From Leptobrachium leishanense (lineage: Eukaryota > Chordata > Amphibia > Anura > Megophryidae), in NCBI GenBank assembly GCA_009667805.1, contig CM019067.1, positions 162,273,049 to 162,337,048 on the forward strand: 64,000 nucleotides of DNA, given 5' to 3'. Each line of letters starts with the position of its first letter. Position 1 is the first letter of the stretch. The translations under genes were made by a program, and so were the position numbers. Shown here piece after piece: positions 56,354 through 64,000 of the stretch. Under the pieces are notes generated by a model. It had not been told where the DNA came from and ran no database searches. It saw only the letters and a program-made list of their open reading frames with translations.

Positions 56354-57600
56354 CATTGATTTATAGTTTACAGACACATTGTTTATTGCAATCCAGCTCT
56401 GTCATACACAGAGGACACCCTGAACATATGGAGGGCTTAAAAAAAAGGATCATTATACAAAGACGGACAAAGTAGTTTGGGTCCAAAATAGGGATTACAC
56501 CCACACTAACAGTAAATGATATTTTACAAGATTGCATTTCATACACAACTATACAGTTCTAAAGAAACACTTATAGAGACCATGGGCCCTATTACCTCCT
56601 TAACATTAGTGCTCACATAAATGAGCATTAGCGCTAGGTTAAAAGAGGTGATAGCATTACGCCCGTATCACATCCCGATGCGCTAACGGGTTAAAAAATC
56701 CATTGGCGCACCGGTGTTAGCGCTTTTTAGCACCAGCTTACTGTACTTTGCACTCTCCATGTTTATTATAGGGAGCGCAAGGTGTAACTAGAGTTAGGAT
56801 CACATAACTAGATCACAAAACTAATTGCTCACCCCTGCAGCTAACTGACAAGTTGGCACCAGCTCTAAGCTGGTGCTAAGTGATTGCGCTGCTGCGGAAT
56901 CAGTTATCACCAGCTGAACCCCCCAAAAAAATAAATCAGATACTCACCTCTGAGACCACTGGGACCAGAGTGAGACTTTGGACAAATAGTCCCCAGTCTC
57001 CCTCCACGATCTCTCCGTGGCCATGCACGATCTTGCGAGAGCAAGATCACATGGCCTGGATCAGCTCACCCTGGAGCTCCCCAGCAGGCTATAGGTCTTT
57101 AAAGCCTGGCTGCCTATAAAGGCCTGAGCCTGCTGGGGAGCTCCAGGGTGAGCTGATCCTGTAAATGCAGATTCGGTCAAGTTAGATAGGACCTGTCAAC
57201 AATGGGGTAAATTGGCGTTTGTGACCAGCTTAAGCAAACTATGATCATACTTCGTGAACTGAATCCCCATCATTAATTCCCTCAGTCAGGTTTTTTGAAC
57301 ATTTTTAAACTTTGTTTGCCACAGAAAATGAGGGAAGAAGGTGGTCATTGATATGGAGTGCTCTTTCCTGGTGTTATATATATCTTTTTTTATCAACAGC
57401 AGATGGGGAACTAGGAACTGAGCACCATGTCAGTTAAAATGGACTACAATACAATTTAAGCTGAGAGTGAGGATTGAAAGTATGATATATATATATATAT
57501 ATATTCCACCACACTTACAGGAAACATACAAAACTATTTCAGGACTACAAAGGGGATGGTTAAAAAAGAAAATTCTGCTCAGATCCCTGGCCTTGCAGGG
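56354..57600. other. hAT-B interior with hairpins
   Basis: Non-coding. A strong hairpin lies at 57058-57159 (GGATCAGCTCACCCTGGAGC and its reverse complement) and a smaller one near 57028-57050 (GATCTTGCGAGAGCAAGATC). A TA microsatellite lies at 57484-57505. 56580-56880 has further palindromic motifs and may itself be a short element whose ends I could not fix. Confidence 0.55.
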
Positions 57601-57604
57601 GTTA

Positions 57605-58010
57605 ACCTCCCTGGCAGTGTTCCTGAGTGTGTCTCGGGGTTAAATTTCACCACTGAGACAGCGGTAACCCCGAGACACACTCGGGCTGCATACATCACCT
57701 CTCCGTGCACTCCCTCAAAGATCTCTGCAGTCTCCTCCAGTGATCACAGCGTTTTACTTCCTGGATTCCTTCTCGGGAGGAGGAAACCAGGAAGTAATGA
57801 GGTCACCGGTCAAGGCAGCTGGGGACATCGAGGGAGCGCAGGGAGAGGTGATGTATCCAGCGGCATCCCGAGTGTTGCTCAGAGTTACCGCTTCCAACAT
57901 AGGAATTTAACCCTTAGCCACACTCGGGATGCCGCTAGGGGGGGCAATAAAAAAGAAAAATTAGACCGTTTTCAGCACAGAATTTGCTGAAGAAATAGAC
58001 CGCCAGGGAG
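57605..58010. mobile_element. TTAA-flanked palindromic short element
   Basis: TTAA lies at about 57601-57604 and 58011-58014. The ends are CCTCCCTGGC and its exact reverse complement GCCAGGGAGG. The interior is a large imperfect palindrome around CGGGGTTAAATTT/AAATTTAACCC-type blocks. TTAA and short inverted ends suggest a piggyBac-mobilised element. A relative is at 1754-2046. Confidence 0.8.
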
Positions 58011-58014
58011 GTTA

Positions 58015-58889
58015 AAGACCACGGGATGAAAACTGTCCTTTCCAGCATGGGTTGTAATAATATGGCAGGAATGTCTGCTCCTTGACACAGGAGACCCCTC
58101 ACACATTACAGCTTACACTGGAGGGAGGCTGTGTGTAACCAGGGGGAAGGCAGTCTCTGCAGGGGGGGTTGCCAATAAATTAGAGTTTACAGTGCAGAGA
58201 GCAGATAGTTTCTCACCTGGCAGCCTGGTGGAATGAAATCTCTGCTCCGCACTCAGCATCACGTGGGACAAGATCACAGGATGCCATGTTCCTGCTTCTC
58301 TGTAACAGCCTGCAGCTTCCGGAGCTCATCAGCAGCTGAGAGCCACCACTCACTGGGGGCTGTGTGTGCACTGCTAATCTGACAGTGCAGGAGCAGGGCC
58401 CCAGGACCACGCTGCCTGGAGGGACTGGGAGGAGCAACTTTGGCGGCATCAGCTCCATTCACTGCCAGGAGCTGCTGACTTGAGCTTGACCAGTGAGTCT
58501 GAGGTCACTGTAGCAGGAAAGCAACCTGTAAACTTAGTGAGAGAATGGGGGGGTTTGTGAGGGTCCTGAGGACGAGCAACAGCACTAGTGGTCTGCTCTA
58601 CGGTGGGTGCCCGCTCAGGTCTCACAAGATTTTAGCTTGCTTGTGCCATTACAGGGATGAATGCTCCATATGCAAATCAGCCTGCTCTCACCCAAAAAGG
58701 GTGGCCAGTACTGATTGCCAAGGACGTCATCCCTGCACGAGAGGTGCAGCAACCCCTGACGATCGTTTCAGCCTTGTTAGGCCTCGTCAGGAGGGTATAG
58801 CTGTGGCAGGAAAGCAACCTTGCGAGGCCCCAGGGGGGGGTGAGGCCTTAAGCGGTCACCTTAACTGCCTAATTGGAGAGCCGCCTATG
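58015..58889. other. hAT-B right arm
   Basis: Non-coding, moderately GC-rich; ends in AGAGCCGCCTATG. No transposase motif. Confidence 0.5.
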
Positions 58890-59083
58890 TGTCTGACTCA
58901 CACTGACAGCGCACATTAGTGATTGATGGCAGGTCAACATACGTGGGGAGTGGAGATCGTAATCTCCTTCCACAAAGGGCATCTGGACAACCAGGGAATT
59001 GGCAGCACACCACAGGGGCCCAGGCACCTGGCGACAGTTTGCTTAAATACCTTCCGGTTTTGCAGGAGCCAAGCCCCCCCCAA

Positions 59084-59313
59084 GCATAGAAACATAGAAA
59101 CATAGAAAAATGTCGGCAGATAAGAACCTTTCGGCCCATCTAGTCTGCCCAATTACATGGATACTTTACCTGGATTTATCTTTTGTTTAGGATAGCCTTA
59201 TGCCTATCCCATGCTTGCTTAAATTCAATTACTGTTTTGGCCTCTACCACTTCTACTGGAAGACTGTTCCATGTATCCACCACCCTTAAGCACTGTCTCC
59301 ACGTAGAACGCTC
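59084..59313 (-). pseudogene. CR1/L2-type LINE 3' end
   Basis: The reverse strand reads the C-terminus of a non-LTR reverse transcriptase ORF: LRVVDTWNSLPVEVVEAKTV, IEFKQAWDR, then a stop at 59176. After it comes a short 3' tail and a terminal repeat of CTATGTTT-type units (59088-59106). The WNSLP-x-EVV-x-A...F motif is shared by CR1/L2/Rex-type elements. The copy is 5'-truncated as usual and lies within hAT-A. Confidence 0.75.
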
Positions 59314-59689
59314 GGGGCTGGTAGCAGGGAACAGCCGGGATTCCCCCACTGAGAGAGGACAGGAGGCTCCCGCGCACTGATGACAGCCTGGCTTTTCCAA
59401 TGCCAGCCTGCCTGTCAGAGAAGCGGGGAGTCTCCCACCGCACACATAACTGGCCAGCAAGGGCTGGAAACACTGCTTTCACAGGGCGGGTGCAATGCTT
59501 GGGGCCAATCAGAGGGGGCCGCCGGCCATCTTGGATTTTCCGACCGGAGGCCAGGCTTAAAAAAAAACAAACAAACACGGCCGTAGCCTGAATATGCAGC
59601 GTTTGCATTTCCACTTGCCTGGACTTAATTTGCACTCGCAAAATGGGAGTGGGCGAGTGGAAATTTTGAGCTCTGGTATAGCAGTTAAA

Positions 59690-60187
59690 ATCAACTAAAC
59701 CCTGTTTCAAGACAGGGGTCTTCAATGCGGTCTTATGAATGATTTACCACTCATCTTGTTATTTTACCTTAAAGTAACCTGGCCTATCAAACTGTGTCCA
59801 TCATTTCTTTTTTTATTTGCTTCTTATACTAGGTAAAATTCTCAATTTTCTGACCTCTGGACTGCAGACACTCACCAGTAAGAAACATATTGATTACATT
59901 CCTGCCAGGCAGAGCATGGTATTTTTTCTACCCCTTAAATATAGGAGATACTTCTCAGCCTTGACATAATGAATATATTTATTGAATGTTCTGTTATCTG
60001 TACAGCATTCCAATGCTGTTATCATTCCAGCCTCTCATGCTACTATATTAGGATTAGCACTATAGGCCTGCGAAGAAGGGTGTATCTGGTCCATGGACTG
60101 CTCCTGCTTTGTTATTGTGGGTAGCCATCTACTGTTCTGGGGTTTTCTTATTTGGTTCATGGTAAAGAATATGAAAATCAACAGAAT
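59690..60187. other. No recognisable feature
   Basis: No gene or transposon end that I can support. Confidence 0.5.
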
Positions 60188-60195
60188 GTAATTAT

Positions 60196-60938
60196 TAGAC
60201 TTGTGCACCGATTTTTTTTTTTCGGTTCGATTCGGTTCGGTTCGTTCGTATTTTGTAAATTTTCGTTTCGGCTCGTTTCGGCCGATTTCCGTTTCGTTTC
60301 GTTTCTCGGATCGACTTTTTTCCGTAATTTCAGAAATTTCGTGTTTTTCGGAACGTCTGTTCTCCTCGTTTAAAAATGTCTATTCGTTTTGATGTAAACT
60401 AATGGTTTTTCGGATCCGATATTTCTGTCGATACGATAATTTTGTCGATACGATAATTCTGCCATTGAGATTTCACATGTTTTACAAGAAGGATACATTG
60501 AGATTTCTCTGGTTTTCCAGTAAGGATACATTGAGATTTCTCTGGTTTTCCAGGAAGGATACATTGAGATTTCTCTGGTTTTCCAGGAAGGATACATTGA
60601 GATTTCTCATGTTTTACAAGAAGGATACATTGAGATGGGAATGATCCAAAATTACAGAATCAGCGATATAACCAAAAAATATGTTGTCCGAAATTACTGA
60701 AATGGAACCGAAATCAGGAATGGAGCCGAAATTACGAATGGAACGAAAATGATTTTCGATTTTACACATTTCTAGTCCATTCGAAAATTCCGAACAAATT
60801 TTCGTTTCGTTTCGTGAAGTTTTCGTTTTCGGAAAATTCGGATCTGAAAACTTTCGTAAAATCGGCCGAATCCGAATGCACGAATCGGGAAATTTCGTGA
60901 AAATTCCGAAATTCCGAAACCCGAAACGCACATCCCTA
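60196..60938 (-). mobile_element. Short hAT-like element, 743 bp, 8-bp duplication
   Basis: The perfect duplication GTAATTAT lies at 60188-60195 and 60939-60946. The ends are TAGACTTGTGCACCG and (reverse complement) TAGGGATGTGCGTTTCGG. It is the reverse of the 23000-23542 family and holds a 33-bp tandem repeat (60487-60640) that the other copies lack. Confidence 0.88.
60487..60640 (+). repeat. 33-bp tandem repeat, about five copies
   Basis: Units carry GGATACATTGAGATTTCTC followed by TGGTTTTCCAG or ATGTTTTACAAG. Starts near 60491, 60524, 60557, 60590 and 60623. The core also occurs once in the repeat at 43395, so this array may have grown from a captured piece. Confidence 0.88.
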
Positions 60939-60946
60939 GTAATTAT

Positions 60947-61830
60947 TTAGAGCTTGTTTAAATGATAAATGTTACACCCTAAAATAATGTCTGAGCAACC
61001 ATAAGAGTATGACAATGGGGTAGTGTGCACCACAGGCTCTTTCCAAAACATTTATTGCCATATACATGTAGAGAATACATGACAGTGGCATATGCTTTAA
61101 AGTATAGTTAGGGCCAACATATTCTGCAGTACTGTACAATGGATAGCAAACACACATAAAACTATCCAACAAGTATGTTGCATGGAGAATGATAGAAAAA
61201 GAGGTCCCTTGCTCCAGCAAGTCTACAAACTATGTCAGAGGAGTGGGGTGGCATAATGCCCACAAAAAAGCAAGTAAAACCAGCTGCTCTAAACTCTGAA
61301 ATATCGGGCTTTCAGCAGCTGATGCATGAGAAATAGAAGAAAATAGATCAGTTAGTCAAACTTCTAACTCAATATGGCAGTAGATGGCACCATTTACATG
61401 TATGAAGTAAAACAATGTCTTGTTTGTAATGCTTGCACAGTTTTATAATGATAATCTTAAATAATAATAAATTCAAGTAAATAAACATGAATGCAATGAG
61501 AGATGAAAAATAACAAAAATATCAATCTTCCAAATACTGTGTACGACATCCAGGCCATATCTGCCTTTATGCTAATAGTGCACACCCTGTTTGAAATTTG
61601 AAACAACCTGGAAGTAAAGTGTAATAGAATTTCCTACAGTTTTATTAATGTTAATATCTCATTTCACTACAAGAGTATTTTATTGAAAAAAAGTGTTATG
61701 ATAACATTTATTTGAAACATAAATGTTGCATAGAAAACATTTAAGTGTAGGACAAAATAGTAATTTTGGATAAAGATTGTTATTATGGGATCAGTAAATA
61801 GTTGAAATAATGTATATTTGATCACTTTAG
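60947..61830. other. Mostly unassigned; contains a scrap of the repeat at 43395
   Basis: The stretch near 61113-61150 is the reverse complement of 44020-44045 (ATTCTGCAGTACTGTACAAT). Nothing else recognised. Confidence 0.5.
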
Positions 61831-62202
61831 CCATTTCACTGCGAACGTCAAGTTAACTCGACTTTGCATTGTACTAAATTGAAAAGCAATTATTAGCATA
61901 TCAAACCCAATCTGCATATCTTTTTAAGGCAGGATTTGTGTATGAGAATGCACTCCTTTCCCTCTGTAAAACTGTATAACAAACTGCGAAGACCAGGCCC
62001 AAAACGTTCAGAAAACTTCCTGCTGCAATAACCAGGTAGAGGGCAGAATTCAGGGTAAACTCACCAGTCATTCTCTACTGTACAGGCATAATATTCAGGG
62101 GGGTATAATGACTGAAAATCTCTGTACATTACAGATACAAGGTGTTACTGTAATTTCCATATACAGGCATTATGCCACAGATCTGTTTTATATAGTCTAT
62201 GA

Positions 62203-63636
62203 CAGGGCTCAAAATTTCAAGTCCCGAGCTACTGTACTAGCTAGGCCTTAAGAGTTACTTGCCACCAGTTGCAGGGCCGGATTAAGATCTCTATGGGCCT
62301 GGAGCTGAATATTTTGGTGGGCTTTTTTCGTAATTTTGTGAAATGGCAACATATTTTAGGCTATTTAATATTGCATATATACAGTAGGTATATCTAAACA
62401 GGTAGATACTGTTTGAGTAAATTTCCATTCAGACTTCAATCATCACAGCGTGTAAAATTATTTTTTCATATTTTATCATCCAAACCTCTGGTTATATATT
62501 CTATAGGGAATTCTTGTTTAAAAAAAATGAAATGGGAACCTGTAACTGCATTTTTCTGAGAAAATATACAATTTTAGTCAAAAAATGTGGTATTTCCCAT
62601 GTGCTTTGGATAATGGTGTTTTATGAATAGTACGACTATGAATAAAACTGTCCTTGCTCCCAACGTGGGAAAGGAGACGGTAATTGCAGTGGTATTGCTA
62701 ATTTTATACGTGACAAATGGACAATACCATCGCTTTGGAACTAAAAATAAATGACGTTTTTTGTTTTCTTTTTTAGATTTTACATTGTCATGTTTGGTAT
62801 CAATGCAAAGGCCAGGCTCTGTCCTGTCTGACACGACACCTCAGTTGACCTTGCGAGGTGTAAAGATTAGTGGCGCAGGGTTCCAAATCCCCCCCAGTGC
62901 ACTTCGCTGCATTGTGGCAGTTTAGGTTCTTGATGTAACAATTCGTACTAATGGAGTGTACCATCACATCCACGCTTGTTAGTGACGTGAAAAATGAGAT
63001 GGTGAGTTACTGCAGCATCATCGTTCCCTTTATAACTGAAAAACATTGCTGTGTTAGAAAGAAAAATAAAAAATAAAGAAATATTTATTATTTTATTTTT
63101 ATTGTTACATAAAACCTGGTTATGTTTGGTATCATTGGAAAGGTCATGCTCTGACCTTTAGGGTGATACCTCACATGACCCTGTAGCTGCTATGGAGGTG
63201 AATATATAGTGGTCCAGATGCCCATCAATGCAGACAAATTTATCTTTTCTGTGGGCCTATTCTGGGACATGGGCCTGGAGCTGCCGCTCCATCTGCCCCT
63301 ATGTTAATCCGGCCCTGACCAGTTGTGCCAACTAACCCCTACCTCCACATAAATACACACCCCTGCATTCTTACACTCCCCTCACATAAATACACACCCA
63401 CATTCAAACACAATGAAAAAAATAATTCCTACTTTATCTGCCTATGGCACTTGGCAAAAGCTGGGGGAACATTGGGTACAGATACTGAGTACTGGTGCAT
63501 ACAGGCAGAAAACCCATGTTATCAGTATATTGGTTGTGTAGAATGCCTATGCTGATGACAGGGAAAAAGCCTCCACTCACCCTCACTTACTTTCCACTCA
63601 CCAAATGCGAACAGGCGAGTGGAAATTTGGGCCCTG
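62203..63636. mobile_element. Short hAT element of the hAT-A family, 8-bp duplication
   Basis: The duplication GTCTATGA lies at 62195-62202 and 63637-63644. The ends are CAGGGCTCAAAATTTCAAG and (reverse complement) CAGGGCCCAAATTTCCAC. It shares the inner blocks GAGCTACT...GCTAGGCCTTAAGAGTTACT with the left arm of hAT-A (44106). It is split by the next element. Confidence 0.9.
62272..63317. mobile_element. Nested hAT-like element, 8-bp duplication ACCAGTTG
   Basis: The duplication ACCAGTTG lies at 62264-62271 and 63318-63325. The ends are CAGGGCCGGATTAAGAT and (reverse complement) CAGGGCCGGATTAACAT. GGGCCTGGAGCTG also occurs, inverted, inside both ends. Non-coding interior. Confidence 0.9.
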
Positions 63637-64000
63637 GTCTATGACCACTACAAATCCCCAGAAACAGGAGATCTAACCACTTAATTATCTATCTCCATCA
63701 CATTTAATTAATAATATTTGGCACAAAGGCCATTTCTGTTTGTATTGTGATAACACAGACCTTTCGTGAAATAGTGCAACATAAAGGAAACCATCTACTG
63801 TTCAGAATCTTTAATTTGCAGTAATATTTCTGTAAAGGATCAATGAATACATTAAAAATTAGAAATGAGCACATTTACATTATTTACATTTTTAACTATT
63901 TTAGAACAATCTCTGTGCAAAATTTCTATTCTACTCTCTATTTAAGTGTTGTCTTCACATCCCACATTTGTACTAAATGTTATGATATAATTTTTTTCAA

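Larger units (their letters stand above)
47161..58889. mobile_element. hAT-B nested in hAT-A, 11.7 kb including a gypsy insertion
   Basis: The left end is CAGAGGCGGCTCT and the right end in reverse complement CATAGGCGGCTCT. The perfect 8-bp duplication TGTCTGAC lies at 47153-47160 and 58890-58897. Without the gypsy element and the TTAA element, about 2.3 kb remain, with hairpins but no transposase. The 8-bp duplication and inverted ends make the hAT class likely. Confidence 0.8.
44084..59675. mobile_element. Outer hAT element (hAT-A), 15.6 kb including nested insertions
   Basis: The ends are CAGGGGTCCAAATTTCAAG and (reverse complement) CAGAGCTCAAAATTTCCAC. A perfect 8-bp duplication GTATAGCA flanks them (44076-44083 and 59676-59683). 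The same two ends, with better matching, bound the element at 62203-63636. After removal of the nested hAT-B, hAT-C and their duplications, about 2.3 kb of hAT-A remains, including the LINE scrap. No transposase of its own is visible. The long distance is explained by the nested elements, each with its own duplication. Confidence 0.78.
61831..64000 (-). mobile_element. Reverse copy of the 34499 TTAA-family element, split by hAT insertions
   Basis: 61831-62202 and 63645-64000 match the element at 34499-35335 in reverse and in order: TTAGCATATCAAA, ACAAGGTGTTACTGTAAT, CATATACAGGCATTATG before the gap, then AATATTTCTGTAAAGGAT and CACATCCCA after it. The left edge is TTAG instead of TTAA. It runs off the window end. 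The interruption is exactly the hAT at 62203-63636 plus one copy of its duplication. Confidence 0.8.

Overview
The window looks like a transposon-packed intergenic stretch of a vertebrate genome, most likely an anuran amphibian. That is an inference from the mix of elements: piggyBac with TTAA sites, several hAT families, Harbinger-like short elements, a Tc1-like element, a Penelope-like element with a GIY-YIG domain, a Ty3/gypsy element and a CR1/L2-type LINE tail. I see no host protein-coding gene and no tRNA, rRNA or CRISPR. Every coding stretch that can be recognised belongs to a mobile element, and all of them are damaged.

Layout. 1-1.5 kb: right part of an AT-rich hAT-like element with two foldbacks and a 46-bp minisatellite. 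1.75-3.5 kb: fragments of short palindromic elements. 4.23-9.61 kb: a complete-ended piggyBac transposon (TTAA sites) with a run of ten different hairpins, a broken transposase and about 2.3 kb of ~385-bp tandem repeats. 10.2-12.7 kb: AT-rich DNA with nothing recognisable. 13.52-24.84 kb: a solo LTR split by a 10.8-kb hAT transposon that has its own 8-bp target duplication. That hAT carries a promoter-like 5' end, about 35 copies of an 81-bp repeat, a decayed BED/hAT transposase and a ~142-bp repeat array, itself invaded by two smaller elements. 27.1-27.8 kb: a solo LTR. 28.9-32.0 kb: Harbinger-like element, near-perfect 222-bp palindrome, Penelope-like 3' end. 33.07-35.34 kb: two TTAA-flanked non-autonomous elements. 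35.3-36.6 kb: Tc1-like transposase relic split by a short element. 36.7-37.6 kb: solo LTR. 39.3-41.2 kb: mosaic of repeats. 41.7-42.6 kb: second Harbinger-like copy.

44.08-59.68 kb is a nest. An outer hAT (TSD GTATAGCA) contains a second hAT (47.16-58.89 kb, TSD TGTCTGAC). That one contains a Ty3/gypsy element (47.35-56.35 kb, two 963-bp LTRs, minus strand), whose gag gene has its middle replaced by a cluster of ~415-bp repeats. The outer hAT also holds a 1.56-kb internally deleted relative of the 10.8-kb hAT, a TTAA-flanked short element and a LINE tail. 60.2-60.9 kb: a short hAT-like element. 61.8-64.0 kb: a TTAA-family element split by a hAT that is split by another hAT.

The nesting gives a relative order of insertion without any dating. 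The most unusual features are the two transposon types that carry large internal satellite arrays, the serial-hairpin ends of two TTAA elements, and the inverted repeat cluster seen at two places. All boundaries and counts were read by eye.
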